This document shows positions 1 to 9,432 of a stretch of 64,000 bases of DNA, one piece after another. The stretch spans positions 806,001-870,000 of the forward strand of contig NZ_JBKINJ010000002.1 in NCBI RefSeq assembly GCF_046602855.1, read 5' to 3'. The notes beneath the pieces are model-generated. The model made no database searches, was not told the origin of the DNA, and saw only the letters and a list, made by a program, of their open reading frames with translations. The stretch is from Gracilimonas sp046602855 (GTDB lineage: Bacteria; Bacteroidota; Rhodothermia; Balneolales; Balneolaceae). Position 1 is the stretch's first letter, and every line of letters starts with the position of its first letter. The position numbers and the translations under genes were made by a program.

Positions 1-2837
1 TTACAAGCGAGGATATTTCGAGAACCCCGAGTGTATTCCGTTCTTTGGGAGATTTTACCCGTCTGACTCCACAAGTTACAAGTGGAAATAGTTTTGGTGG
101 TGCGAATGACAGATATAACAATATTCTCGTAGATGGTGCCACTCTTAATGATGTATTTGGATTAGGTGATGCAACTCCTGGTTCGCAGGCAGGTGTTAGC
201 TCTCCGCTGAGTATTGATGCTATTGCTGAATTTAATGTGGATATCGCACCTTTCGAAGTAACAAATAATGGATTTACCGGTGGACAGGTAAATGCCGTTA
301 CCAAGAGTGGAACAAACAATTATGAAGGGTCTGTTTACTTTCAAACAAGAAATGAGAATTTGATCGGTGATTACGATTACTTTGCAGCCAGACCTAATAT
401 AGGTGAGGATATCTTTGAGAAGGTCGAGGGTGGTGATTTCCCTTCCTTTACTGAAAGATATATAGGACTTAATATTGGTGGTCCCATCATTCAAGACAAA
501 CTTTTCTTTTTTATAAACGCAGAATTTAAAAGAGAGACAAGTCCTATCACTACTGGTGTATTTGGCAGTGGAGCACCTGTTCAAGTCGGATTTGAACCTG
601 CTACATTTGATCAGATCAGCAGTATCTTACAGAATGAATATGGTTATGATCCCGGAGCTTACACTTCGCCGTTAGACACCGATACCAATAATGATAAGGT
701 ATTGGCCAAGCTTGACTGGAATATTAACCAGGACAACAAGCTGAGTTTCCGAATGAACTATGTGGATGCCTTGGCAGACCGAGGAATCAGCCGTGGTCAA
801 AACAGCTATACGTTCAGTAACCGGCAGTATAATTTTAACAGTAAGCAGACCTCATTTGTTTCTGAGCTGACAAGTCGATTCAGTGACAATGCTTATAACG
901 AAGCCCGTTTGGTCTACACACGAATCAGAGATTCCCGTGATGTTCCTTCACAGCGCTTCCCAAGTGTTACTGTTAGTATGGGATTTGATGATCCGGATCG
1001 GAATGGATTTGGTGCTATTAATGCCGGAGTGGAGAGGTTCTCCCAGGCTAATGCTCTGGATCAGGACCTGATCGAGTTTACTAACAATTTCACCTATATC
1101 CGTGGAGATCATGAAATGACGTTTGGTACCAGTAACCAGATATTTACATTTGACAATTTATTTGTGCAGGATGCTTTCGGAACTTATACGTTTTGGAGTA
1201 TTGATGACCTGGAAGCAGGAGATCCGGTTGAATATCAACATAGTTATTTGTTACCTGATGGAAACCCAACAGCAAACTTTACCGGTATGCAGTTTGGACT
1301 TTATGCTCAGGATAAATGGTCAGCCACGGATTATTTAAAACTTACTTATGGTTTAAGAATTGATATTCCAGTTCTGCCTGATGAGCCATCATTTAACCCT
1401 GATGTACCGGATGCATTTCCCGGATATTCAACCGACAAGATTGTTAGCGGGCAAGTTCTTTGGGCTCCTCGTTTAGGATTTAACTGGGATGCCAGCCAGG
1501 GTGAAAGAACTACCCAAATTCGTGGTGGTGTCGGTATCTTTTCCGGAACACCTCCTTTTGTATGGATATCAAACCAATATAGCAATACAGGAGTTGATTA
1601 CGGACGTGTAGATGAATTCAATTTTGGCAGATTTGATGGATTATTTTCGCCGGACCCTGATAATCAACCGACCCCCGGAACTAGCCCCATTCTTGATCCT
1701 GTGGAAACCTCTGAGATCAACTTATTAGCAGATGATTTCAAATATCCACAGGCACTGAAAGTGAATCTGGCTGTTGATCAGGAGCTTCCATATGGAATCC
1801 GTGGTACTTTAGAGGGTATTTACTCCAAAGGTATTAATGACGTAGTCTTTGAAAATATCAATCTTGAGAGCCAAGGTGAATCCGCTTACGGCCGCCCTAT
1901 TTATGGTGAAATCGAATATAATTCACGATTTGGGAATGCCTCAGGTGATCCTGTAAGAGTAGATCCAAGATTCACTAATGCCATTGTAATGAGTAATAGT
2001 GACGAGGGTTATCAGTACAGTCTTACCGGTGAATTGGAGAAATCTTTCGATTTCGGATTGTATACTAAGTTTTCTTATACATATAACAGAGCTGAAAATG
2101 TAAACAACGGAACCTCAAGCCGCGCTATTTCTAACTGGCAATATAACGAAAATGTAGATGTCAATAGCCCTGAAGTGGGTACAGCAGACTTTGAAAGAAG
2201 GCATCGAATTCTTGGTATTGCTTCTTATAGAATTGACTATTCAGAACGATTTGCCACATCATTCTCATTCATTTATGATGGCCGTTCAGGAACTCCTTTT
2301 AGTTGGATCTATACTGGAGACGCAAACGGTGACGGTCGCTTTGATAACGACTTGATCTACGTTCCTGCAAATGAAAGTGAAGTTGTGTTAACCAGCGATA
2401 ATTGGAGTGAGTTTGAAGCATGGATCAACAGCGAAGAATCAATCAGTGACTATCGCGGTGGATTCGTTGACAGAAATACTGCACGAGAGCCTTGGACCAA
2501 CTTTGTTGATTTCAAAGTAACTCAAGAGATCAAAACCGTTAGCGGTCAGTCTCTGGAGCTGAGTGCAAGTGTGATCAACTTCTTGAATCTTCTTAACTCT
2601 GAGTGGGGAGTTCGAAGAGGAGTCTCGTACAATAACTACAGAGCCTATAACTTCGAGCAGTATGTGGATCAGGACTACATCGATAATAGGGGCTCAGGCA
2701 GAGGCTTAACAGCTAGTGATATCGGTAAGCCTGTTATTAGTTTCGATCCAAATGATATAACTGAAGACAGAAAGTTCAGCATCAGAGATCAAAGCTCAAG
2801 ATGGCAAATGCAGTTTACTGTTCGGTATAACTTCTAA
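1..2837 (+). CDS. Oar-like TonB-dependent outer-membrane receptor (5' end outside window)
   Basis: The reading frame is open from base 3 with no start before recognisable plug-domain sequence (FTRLTPQVTSG at the beginning), so the gene starts upstream of the window and its signal peptide and N-terminal domain are not visible. The remaining ~945 residues hold the end of the plug (NNILVDGATLNDVFG, then NAVTKSGTN) and a long beta-barrel rich in alternating aromatic residues. It ends in QFTVRYNF with a terminal Phe, the usual signal for outer-membrane insertion. The plug motifs are those of the Oar subfamily rather than SusC, and no SusD partner follows. Substrate cannot be told. A strong terminator follows directly, so it is the last gene of its transcript. 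Confidence 0.9.
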   Translation, partial: TSEDISRTPSVFRSLGDFTRLTPQVTSGNSFGGANDRYNNILVDGATLNDVFGLGDATPGSQAGVSSPLSIDAIAEFNVDIAPFEVTNNGFTGGQVNAVTKSGTNNYEGSVYFQTRNENLIGDYDYFAARPNIGEDIFEKVEGGDFPSFTERYIGLNIGGPIIQDKLFFFINAEFKRETSPITTGVFGSGAPVQVGFEPATFDQISSILQNEYGYDPGAYTSPLDTDTNNDKVLAKLDWNINQDNKLSFRMNYVDALADRGISRGQNSYTFSNRQYNFNSKQTSFVSELTSRFSDNAYNEARLVYTRIRDSRDVPSQRFPSVTVSMGFDDPDRNGFGAINAGVERFSQANALDQDLIEFTNNFTYIRGDHEMTFGTSNQIFTFDNLFVQDAFGTYTFWSIDDLEAGDPVEYQHSYLLPDGNPTANFTGMQFGLYAQDKWSATDYLKLTYGLRIDIPVLPDEPSFNPDVPDAFPGYSTDKIVSGQVLWAPRLGFNWDASQGERTTQIRGGVGIFSGTPPFVWISNQYSNTGVDYGRVDEFNFGRFDGLFSPDPDNQPTPGTSPILDPVETSEINLLADDFKYPQALKVNLAVDQELPYGIRGTLEGIYSKGINDVVFENINLESQGESAYGRPIYGEIEYNSRFGNASGDPVRVDPRFTNAIVMSNSDEGYQYSLTGELEKSFDFGLYTKFSYTYNRAENVNNGTSSRAISNWQYNENVDVNSPEVGTADFERRHRILGIASYRIDYSERFATSFSFIYDGRSGTPFSWIYTGDANGDGRFDNDLIYVPANESEVVLTSDNWSEFEAWINSEESISDYRGGFVDRNTAREPWTNFVDFKVTQEIKTVSGQSLELSASVINFLNLLNSEWGVRRGVSYNNYRAYNFEQYVDQDYIDNRGSGRGLTASDIGKPVISFDPNDITEDRKFSIRDQSSRWQMQFTVRYNF

Positions 2838-2860
2838 TGAAAAGCAGCAAAGTTGTATTA

Positions 2861-2892
2861 AAAGGGAGGCCTGTTCAGGCCTCCCTTTTTTT
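2861..2892 (+). terminator. Rho-independent terminator after the first TonB receptor
   Basis: A perfect inverted repeat GGGAGGCCTG / CAGGCCTCCC (2864-2873 with 2876-2885) is followed by seven T residues. It lies 24 nt after the stop codon. The rest of 2893-3172 carries no gene, only a promoter-like box near 3030. Confidence 0.9.
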
Positions 2893-3025
2893 GTAATTAT
2901 CTAAGAATCTAATAAGGCTTAAGAAACTTGGGTTTGTTTTTGTTTTATACAGACTAAGAAAGATCAAGGCTTATTAAGTTAGTGTTAAATAGCAAAAAGT
3001 CGGGGATGTTGGGTTTCATTATTCC

Positions 3026-3033
3026 TATCTTTG
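3026..3033 (+). promoter_or_regulatory. Possible Bacteroidota-type promoter core (TATCTTTG)
   Basis: TATCTTTG matches the TAnnTTTG -7 element known from Bacteroidota. It sits 139 nt before the ATG of the next receptor. A TTG lies 14 nt further upstream (3009-3011), closer than the usual spacing for the -33 element, so the assignment is tentative. Confidence 0.3.
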
Positions 3034-3172
3034 CACAACTTATTGAAAGATCTCAAATGCTTTTATATAGCTTTTATGATCTGATATGAGCTCTAAGTCT
3101 ATGACTTGGAATAATTAAGAATGTTTTAAAAGTCGTTTTTTTAACAGAACCTCTCAATAAAAAATAAACACC

Positions 3173-5836
3173 ATGTTAAAATATCTATCCACTGTATTTT
3201 TAATTCTCGGTATTTCGGGGGCGGCACTTGCGCAGTCTGCCATCAGGGGTACCGTAACAGAGCTGGGATCGGGAGAGCCAATTATTGGTGCCAACTTGAT
3301 CCTCATGGGCACAGCCCAGGGTAATGCTACTGACCTTAACGGTGACTATGTGATCAGGGGCGTTGAGCCCGGTACATATACCATCCGGGTTTCAAGCGTT
3401 GGTTACATTACTGTAACCGAAGAAATTACTGTCGGCTCCAGTGATCTGGAACTGGACTTTGAACTTGAGCTTACAAGTGCTTCATTGACTTCACTTGAGG
3501 TGTTTGCTTCTCGTTCAGATCTGACAACACCTGTGGCTTTTTCTGATGTAGATCAGGAAGCAATTCAGGCTCAGCTTGGCTCACGAAATCTGCCGGAAGT
3601 ACTAAATATTACTCCGTCAGTATATTCAACCGGACAAGGTGGTGGTTCAGGTGATGCAAGGATAAACGTGCGTGGATTTAGTCAGCGTAACGTTGCTGTG
3701 ATGATCAATGGTGTACCTGTAAATGACATGGAGAATGGCTGGGTATACTGGTCAAACTGGAGTGGTGTTGGTGATGCCGCACGCTCAATTCAGGTACAGA
3801 GAGGTATTTCGAATGTAAACCTTGCAGTTCCTTCTGTAGGTGGTACATTGAATATTATCACAGATCCGAGTCAAAATGAAGCCGGTGGTTCTATTAAGTT
3901 TGAGACCGGTAGTGGAGCAATGAACAAAAAGACTCTCCAATTGAATTCCGGCCTTGTAAATGATAAATGGGCGTTCAGTTTTGTGGGTGTTCGTAAAGAA
4001 GGAGAAGGCATTGTTGAGGGTACCTGGGCTGATGAATGGGCTTATCACTTTGCTGCTTCATATCAACTGAACGAGTCTAATCGTTTTGATCTTTTTGCTC
4101 TTGGTGCCCCACAGCGTCATGGTCAAAACCTGTATGCCATGAATACAGCTACTTATGACCGTGACTATGCACTGAGCTTAGATGGTTATGATGCAGCAGC
4201 AGCCGATATTCATTGGGAAAAAGGACGATTTTTCAATGCTAATGTTTCCGGTGTTTCTAATACATATGATGGAAACCAATATGTTGGAGATGGCTGGGTT
4301 AGTGCCTCAATTCAGAATCGTCAAAATAAAGACTTTCTGAACGAGCGTGAGAACTTTTTCCACAAACCACAGGTCAACCTGAACTGGTTCAGTGAACTTA
4401 GCGATAAGCTTACACTGACTAACGTATTATATTATTCAGGTGGTCGAGGTGGTGGTACAGGTACACTTGGAGATATCGAGTGGGATTATTCTCACAACCA
4501 GCGTGTTGCTGACTGGGATGCAACCATCGCTGATAACGACCCTAACGGTGAGTCAAATGGAATTCTCCGAAACAGCCGTAACAATCAGTGGACCATTGGT
4601 GATATTCTGAAATTATCTTACCAAGCCACTGAAAACTTTGAATTGCAAGCCGGTTTAGACTGGAGAACAGCAGAGATCGAACACTACCGTGAAGTTCGTG
4701 ATTTACTTGGTGGCCGCTACTACGTTGAAACACGTGATCCATTTAACCCTAATTACAGAGCAGGACTTGGTGATGTTGTTAATTACAATTATACCAATAC
4801 AGTTGACTGGTATGGTGGTTATGTACAGGGTGAGTATGTAGGTGACAAATACAGTGTATATGCAACCGGTGGAATTTCATCCATTAAATATTCTCATGAA
4901 AACTTTTTTATAGCTGAGAATGGCAGTCCACTGACACGTGAGTCTGATAATATTGCCGGGTATCAGCTAAAAGGTGGTGGTCTCTATAATGTAACAGAGA
5001 ACACCGGTATTTACCTGAACGTAGGTCACATTTCCAAAGTGCCTATTTTCGACAACGTTATTAGTGACTTTAACGGTGCGATAAATGAAGATCCTGAGAA
5101 CGAGAAGTTTTACTTCTATGAAGCAGGTGTCAGATACCGCGCTCCGGGTGGTCAGTTTGGTTTTAATGCCAACTATTACCTGACCGATCGTCGTGATCGT
5201 TCATTTACACGTGGCGTACAACAGCCAAACGGTGATGAAGGCCTTATAAACATTTCCGGAATTGACCAAATGCACTCCGGTGTGGAGGTTGAAACTTCTT
5301 ACAAACCAAATAACTGGATTCGTTTGGATATTTCCGGTTCTTACAACCTTTGGGAATACCAAAACGATGTATCTGCCACGTACTTAGAAGATCAAGGTGA
5401 TCCGGGCAGTGCGCAAAATATAGACCTTTATATCAAGGACCTGAAAGTCGGTAATGCACCTCAGGCACAGCTTGCGTATATCTTAGGCATGCAACCAAGT
5501 AACAACTTTGATATTCAGTTGGTGGGTACATCATTCTATCGGCACTGGTCAGATTTCGATCCAATTAGTCGAGACGATCCTAGTGATAGAGCCCAAACAT
5601 GGCAAGCACCTAACTACACTGTGTTTAATCTGCACCTGAACTATACTCTGGACAGCATTCTTGAGGGTACCAACCTCTTCCTGAATGTCTTTAATCTCTT
5701 AGATGAGACGTATATCCAGGATGCTACTGACAACAGTAGGTTCAACGGTTACGATGGTGACCATGATGCAGATGATGCTGAAGTATTCTTAGGTCTTCCA
5801 AGACGCTATAACTTTGGAATCCGTGTAAATTTCTAA
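3173..5836 (+). CDS. TonB-dependent receptor with N-terminal carboxypeptidase-regulatory-like domain
   Basis: 887 residues. A signal peptide (hydrophobic run ending ALAQ, residues 1-21) precedes a CarboxypepD_reg-like beta-sandwich (about 22-105, IRGTVTELGSGEPIIGANL). Then come a plug domain (about 115-235, with VNVRGFSQR-like and NDMENGWVYW motifs) and a 22-strand-type barrel ending in NFGIRVNF with C-terminal Phe. It imports a large substrate, such as an iron chelate or an oligomer, using TonB energy; the substrate is unknown. There is no SusD next door, so it is not a classical SusC pair. It has its own terminator, and an ENPP-type phosphodiesterase lipoprotein follows, which could process a phosphorylated substrate at the cell surface (inference). 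Confidence 0.92.
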   Translation: MLKYLSTVFLILGISGAALAQSAIRGTVTELGSGEPIIGANLILMGTAQGNATDLNGDYVIRGVEPGTYTIRVSSVGYITVTEEITVGSSDLELDFELELTSASLTSLEVFASRSDLTTPVAFSDVDQEAIQAQLGSRNLPEVLNITPSVYSTGQGGGSGDARINVRGFSQRNVAVMINGVPVNDMENGWVYWSNWSGVGDAARSIQVQRGISNVNLAVPSVGGTLNIITDPSQNEAGGSIKFETGSGAMNKKTLQLNSGLVNDKWAFSFVGVRKEGEGIVEGTWADEWAYHFAASYQLNESNRFDLFALGAPQRHGQNLYAMNTATYDRDYALSLDGYDAAAADIHWEKGRFFNANVSGVSNTYDGNQYVGDGWVSASIQNRQNKDFLNERENFFHKPQVNLNWFSELSDKLTLTNVLYYSGGRGGGTGTLGDIEWDYSHNQRVADWDATIADNDPNGESNGILRNSRNNQWTIGDILKLSYQATENFELQAGLDWRTAEIEHYREVRDLLGGRYYVETRDPFNPNYRAGLGDVVNYNYTNTVDWYGGYVQGEYVGDKYSVYATGGISSIKYSHENFFIAENGSPLTRESDNIAGYQLKGGGLYNVTENTGIYLNVGHISKVPIFDNVISDFNGAINEDPENEKFYFYEAGVRYRAPGGQFGFNANYYLTDRRDRSFTRGVQQPNGDEGLINISGIDQMHSGVEVETSYKPNNWIRLDISGSYNLWEYQNDVSATYLEDQGDPGSAQNIDLYIKDLKVGNAPQAQLAYILGMQPSNNFDIQLVGTSFYRHWSDFDPISRDDPSDRAQTWQAPNYTVFNLHLNYTLDSILEGTNLFLNVFNLLDETYIQDATDNSRFNGYDGDHDADDAEVFLGLPRRYNFGIRVNF

Positions 5837-5870
5837 ATACACACCAAAGTAAAAACTAAGTAAATTTTTA

Positions 5871-5902
5871 AAAGCAGCCTGTTTCTGACAGGCTGCTTTT
5901 TT
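5871..5902 (+). terminator. Rho-independent terminator after the second TonB receptor
   Basis: A 12-bp stem AAAGCAGCCTGT / ACAGGCTGCTTT (5871-5882 with 5888-5899), a five-base loop and a T run to 5902. It lies just before the ATG of the phosphodiesterase gene, so that gene needs its own promoter or is reached by read-through. Confidence 0.9.
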
Positions 5903-5915
5903 ATTTTAGAGTATT

Positions 5916-7145
5916 ATGAAAAATCTGATTTTTACATTAATAATTTTTGTAGCAGCTGTTGGCTGTACTGAACAAGCATCCCGCCATGAACCACAAGGAG
6001 AAAAGGTTTTGCTGATCTCGTTTGATGGCTTCAGGTATGATTATCTGGATAAAACTGAGACGCCCAATTTTGATGAACTGGTTGAAACCGGGGTTATCAG
6101 TGAAGGCCTCATTCCAATTTTTCCATCCAAAACATTCCCTAATCATTATGCAATTGCTACGGGACTATATCCTGAGAACAACGGCTTTGTAGGGAATAAT
6201 ATGTATGATCCTGAAATGGATTCCCGCTTTGCTATTCGAAACAGGGAAGCTGTAGAAAATCCTGATTGGTATCAGGGTGAGCCGATATGGAATACGGTAG
6301 AGAAAGCAGGTAAAAATGCAGGCACTATGTTTTGGGTAGGCTCTGAAGCTCCAATTCAAGATATGCGTCCCACTTTCTGGAAAAAGTACGATGAATCGAT
6401 GGGTGACTCAGCTCGTATAGACTCTGTTGTAAAATGGATGACGCTGAATAACGAAAAGGAGATCGACCTGGCTACCTTATATTTTCATTTTGTGGATACT
6501 CAGGGACATCGGTTCGGCCCGGATTCACCGGAATTAGTTGAAGCGGTTGAAAGGGCAGATGATCTGGTTGGATACCTGATGAACAGGCTGGATGAATCTG
6601 AACTTATTGAGACCACAAATTTGATGATCGTTTCTGATCATGGCATGTCATCAGTATCAAGAGATAGAATAGTAGTGCTGGATGATATCATAAACCCTGA
6701 AGAATTAGACATGATCGCTTACAGTCCGGTTATAATGGCAAATGTCAGTGAAGGTGGGAAACTAGATGAGATCTATCAGTCACTAAAAGAAAATGAAGAA
6801 CACTATAAAGTATATTTGAAAGATGAGATACCGGATAGGTATCATCTGAAAGACCACCCAAGGATACCGGAATTGACCATAGTTGCCGATCCGGGTTATA
6901 CGATCAACACCAGAGAAGTATTCGAGACCCGACCGGAGTATCCAAGTGGCGGTGCTCATGGTTTTGACAATCAGGAAAAAGAGATGCATGCCTTATTTTT
7001 GGCTGTAGGGCCCGATATTAAGAACGGTTACAAGATGAAAGCGTTTGAGAACGTACATCTTTATGAATTAATGACGCACTTGTTAAGTATCGAGCCGGCT
7101 CAAAATGACGGATCAATAGACAGTGTATCGGTGATGTTGAACTAA
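5916..7145 (+). CDS. Type I phosphodiesterase / nucleotide pyrophosphatase (ENPP-like) lipoprotein
   Basis: 409 residues of the alkaline-phosphatase superfamily. The N-terminus is a lipoprotein signal with lipobox AVGC (Cys17), so the enzyme is anchored to a membrane outside the cytoplasm. The two-zinc site is complete: Asp37 in SFDGFRYD, the nucleophile Thr73 in SKTFPNHY, Asp194 and His198 in DTQGHRFGPD, Asp241-His242 in SDHGMS, and His348 in GGAHGFDN. ENPP enzymes split phosphodiester or pyrophosphate bonds in nucleotides, nucleotide sugars or phospholipid head groups; the exact substrate is not readable from sequence. It follows two TonB receptors on the same strand but sits behind a terminator. 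Confidence 0.92.
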   Translation: MKNLIFTLIIFVAAVGCTEQASRHEPQGEKVLLISFDGFRYDYLDKTETPNFDELVETGVISEGLIPIFPSKTFPNHYAIATGLYPENNGFVGNNMYDPEMDSRFAIRNREAVENPDWYQGEPIWNTVEKAGKNAGTMFWVGSEAPIQDMRPTFWKKYDESMGDSARIDSVVKWMTLNNEKEIDLATLYFHFVDTQGHRFGPDSPELVEAVERADDLVGYLMNRLDESELIETTNLMIVSDHGMSSVSRDRIVVLDDIINPEELDMIAYSPVIMANVSEGGKLDEIYQSLKENEEHYKVYLKDEIPDRYHLKDHPRIPELTIVADPGYTINTREVFETRPEYPSGGAHGFDNQEKEMHALFLAVGPDIKNGYKMKAFENVHLYELMTHLLSIEPAQNDGSIDSVSVMLN

Positions 7146-7266
7146 TTTTGGAACGCTTCAACAAAAAAAGCATTTATTAGATGCTACAAAGATTGCATTT
7201 ATCCTAAAGTGAAGGGATATTCAAGTCTGCAAAATTTTACCCATTATTTGAAAAAAATTATACAAA

Positions 7267-7602
7267 ATGGCATACGTTGTAACTGAACCATGTATTCAAT
7301 GTAAATATACTAACTGCGCGGCTGTTTGCCCGGTGGATGCTTTCCGTGAGGGACCGAATTTCTTGGTGATCGATCCAATGGAGTGCATCGACTGTGACGC
7401 TTGTGTATCAGAATGTCCGGTAGAAGCTATCTATCCGGATGATGAAGTGCCTGAAAAATGGGAAGATTATATTGATATCAATGAACGCCTTGCGGATACC
7501 TGGGCTGACCGTATCATCAATGAAACACAGGATGCATTGGAAGATGCGGATGAGTGGGCTGAGGTAGAAGACAAAAAAGATAAACTGGTCGAGAACTGGT
7601 AG
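7267..7602 (+). CDS. fdxA: Seven-iron ferredoxin (3Fe-4S + 4Fe-4S), FdxA type
   Basis: 111 residues, closely patterned on Azotobacter ferredoxin I. Cys9, Cys17 and Cys50 correspond to the 3Fe-4S ligands; Cys21, Cys40, Cys43 and Cys46 correspond to the 4Fe-4S ligands. Cys12 matches the non-ligand Cys11 of FdI, while the free Cys24 of FdI is Ala here, which should not affect cluster binding. An acidic C-terminal tail follows. It carries electrons at low potential in the cytoplasm. It is the first gene of a tight set, with folP starting 25 nt after its stop. The ATG fits the family N-terminus (MAYVVTEPC). Confidence 0.95.
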   Translation: MAYVVTEPCIQCKYTNCAAVCPVDAFREGPNFLVIDPMECIDCDACVSECPVEAIYPDDEVPEKWEDYIDINERLADTWADRIINETQDALEDADEWAEVEDKKDKLVENW

Positions 7603-7627
7603 TCTGAACCGATATAAGAAAAATTAT

Positions 7628-8458
7628 TTGCCAAAAAAAGACCCCTACTTACATATCGCCGATGGCCCAAAGGTAATGGGAATACTGAATGCGACACCTG
7701 ACTCATTCAGTGATGGCGGTAAGTATTTAAATGTGGACAGGGCTCTTGACCGGATCCATATCATGATTCAGAACGGGGCTGATATTATAGATATTGGAGG
7801 CGAATCTACCAGGCCGGGATCAGATCCCGTACCTGTTCAAGAGGAATTAGATCGTGTTATCCCTTTGATAGAAAAGGCAGTACCATTATTTAGCAATGTG
7901 GATTTTTCTATAGATACTACAAAATTTGAAGTCGCTAAAGCTGCTTTAGAGAATGGGGTTCATATAGTTAATGATGTAAGTGGTCTTCAAAAAGAACCCA
8001 GATTAGCCGATCTGTGCGCAGAATTTGAAGCCGGTTATGTGCTGATGCATTCTCAGGGTGACCCAAAAACAATGCAAAAAGACCCCCAGTACGATGATGT
8101 ATTGAATGATATTTTCAGTTTCTTTGAGAAGAAGCTGAAAATATTACGAACAAAAGGCGTACACAAGATCATTCTGGATCCCGGTTTAGGCTTTGGAAAA
8201 AAATTACAACATAACCTGAGACTAATTGAAGGGCTTGAGGTTTTTAAAAAGTTTGATTTACCTATATTGGTAGGGGCTTCCCGGAAATCAATGATAGGTA
8301 CTATTTTAAACGGGCGGCCTACAGACGGACGTGTAGCAGGAACCATCGCCTTACACTATCATGCCCTTATGAAGGGTGCAAATATACTGAGAGTGCATGA
8401 TGTAGAGGAAGCTTCCGATTCTATTCGTATATTCAACGCAATCAAAACCCAAGAGTAA
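7628..8458 (+). CDS. folP: Dihydropteroate synthase
   Basis: 276 residues, TIM barrel. It condenses p-aminobenzoate with dihydropterin pyrophosphate in folate synthesis and is the sulfonamide target. All family blocks are present: MGILNATPDSFSDGG (residues 17-31, Asn21 pterin/metal site), GGESTRPGSD (57-66), DPGLGFGK, GASRKS and the final RVHDV. The start is a TTG: no ATG lies in frame between the ferredoxin stop and the first conserved block, and starting at the internal Met17 would cut into the fold. The next gene, cdaA, begins 15 nt after the stop. The folP-cdaA neighbourhood is common in this lineage. Confidence 0.95.
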   Translation: MPKKDPYLHIADGPKVMGILNATPDSFSDGGKYLNVDRALDRIHIMIQNGADIIDIGGESTRPGSDPVPVQEELDRVIPLIEKAVPLFSNVDFSIDTTKFEVAKAALENGVHIVNDVSGLQKEPRLADLCAEFEAGYVLMHSQGDPKTMQKDPQYDDVLNDIFSFFEKKLKILRTKGVHKIILDPGLGFGKKLQHNLRLIEGLEVFKKFDLPILVGASRKSMIGTILNGRPTDGRVAGTIALHYHALMKGANILRVHDVEEASDSIRIFNAIKTQE

Positions 8459-8462
8459 TAAA

Positions 8463-8468
8463 AAGGAG
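8463..8468 (+). promoter_or_regulatory. Shine-Dalgarno site that fixes the cdaA TTG start
   Basis: AAGGAG lies 5 nt before the TTG at 8474. It is one of very few clear ribosome-binding sites in this window and supports translation from the TTG rather than from an internal codon. Confidence 0.7.
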
Positions 8469-8473
8469 CGGCC

Positions 8474-9286
8474 TTGTTCCCGATCGGTTTTCTCGAATTC
8501 GGAATTAAAGATTTTGCCGAGACGCTAATCATAGCACTCGTATTGGTCTATCTATACAGGTGGGTGAAGGGTACGTTTGCCATTCAGGCCGGTCTGGGAA
8601 TATTGTTTGTGGTGATCCTGAATGTTGTGATCGGTTTGCTGGGATTCACAACTTTGAATTCTATTCTGAGTCAGATCCTGGATGTTGGTATTATCGCTTT
8701 GATAATTTTGTTTCAACCAGAGATCCGAAAATTGCTTTATCGCCTTGGCACGAATACGAGCCTCGATCGTTTTTTTACCACTAATAACTCAGACAAGACT
8801 ATAGATGAAGTAATTGATGCGGTTAAGGAAATGTCCAAGAACAAGACAGGTGCTCTCATTGTATTTGCAAGAAGTTCATCTTTACAGGATCTGGTTGATG
8901 CAGGTGTCAACATAAACGCCGAGATAAGGAGTGAATTGCTGATCACCATTTTCCAAAAAGAAACCCCCCTTCATGATGGAGCAGTAGTGATTAGGGGTAA
9001 TAGGGTGGTTGCAGCAAGTTGTTATCTGCCGATATCGCAAAATCCGAACATTTCTACCTCATTTGGTACAAGGCACAGAGCCGCTGTAGGTATAAGTGAG
9101 TCCAATAACGTGTTCGTGATCGTTGTATCTGAAGAAACGGGCCGGATCTCGATTGCCAGAAATGGAGCTCTCACCAGTGGTTTGACCATTCAGAAACTCA
9201 GAGCTGAAATGGAAGAATCTTTCGGCAGTCAAAAATTTGAGGATGATGTGGCATTCAGTTCTCAAGCTGATATGAACCTAAGCTGA
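8474..9286 (+). CDS. cdaA: Diadenylate cyclase (c-di-AMP synthase), CdaA family
   Basis: 270 residues. Three N-terminal membrane helices (about 14-30, 37-56, 62-80) are followed by the cytoplasmic DAC/DisA_N domain. Both catalytic signatures are intact: DGA at 168-170 and RHR at 200-202, in the usual contexts (PLHDGAVVIRG, GTRHRAAVG). It joins two ATP into c-di-AMP, a second messenger that controls potassium and osmolyte transport and wall balance. The start is TTG with a strong upstream AAGGAG. No CdaR/YbbR regulator gene follows, unlike in Firmicutes. Possible effectors in this window are the RCK-bearing transporters at 53-57 kb (inference only). Confidence 0.95.
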   Translation: MFPIGFLEFGIKDFAETLIIALVLVYLYRWVKGTFAIQAGLGILFVVILNVVIGLLGFTTLNSILSQILDVGIIALIILFQPEIRKLLYRLGTNTSLDRFFTTNNSDKTIDEVIDAVKEMSKNKTGALIVFARSSSLQDLVDAGVNINAEIRSELLITIFQKETPLHDGAVVIRGNRVVAASCYLPISQNPNISTSFGTRHRAAVGISESNNVFVIVVSEETGRISIARNGALTSGLTIQKLRAEMEESFGSQKFEDDVAFSSQADMNLS

Positions 9287-9409
9287 TCTTAAATAGATAT
9301 TTTATCGGTCTGACGGCTCCAAGTAAATCTGACCGAAAGTTGGAACAAATGTCCAATCTCTTTTCACATCTTAATCCAACACCTTGAGTCATTATCACCG
9401 ATCATATGG

Positions 9410-9426
9410 GTGATCTGTCAGATCAC
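9410..9426. repeat. 17-nt perfect palindrome between convergent genes
   Basis: GTGATCTG-T-CAGATCAC lies between the ends of cdaA (plus) and the EEP-family gene (minus), 6 nt past the latter's stop. There is no T tract on either strand, so it is a weak terminator candidate at best. Confidence 0.4.
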
Positions 9427-9432
9427 ATCTTG

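Noticed and set aside
1..5836. SusC/SusD polysaccharide-utilisation locus
   Set aside because: Neither receptor is followed by a SusD-like lipoprotein or glycoside hydrolases; plug motifs are Oar-like or generic.
9410..9426. Bidirectional terminator for cdaA and the EEP gene
   Set aside because: The palindrome has a one-base centre and no T tract on either strand, so it was listed only as a repeat.
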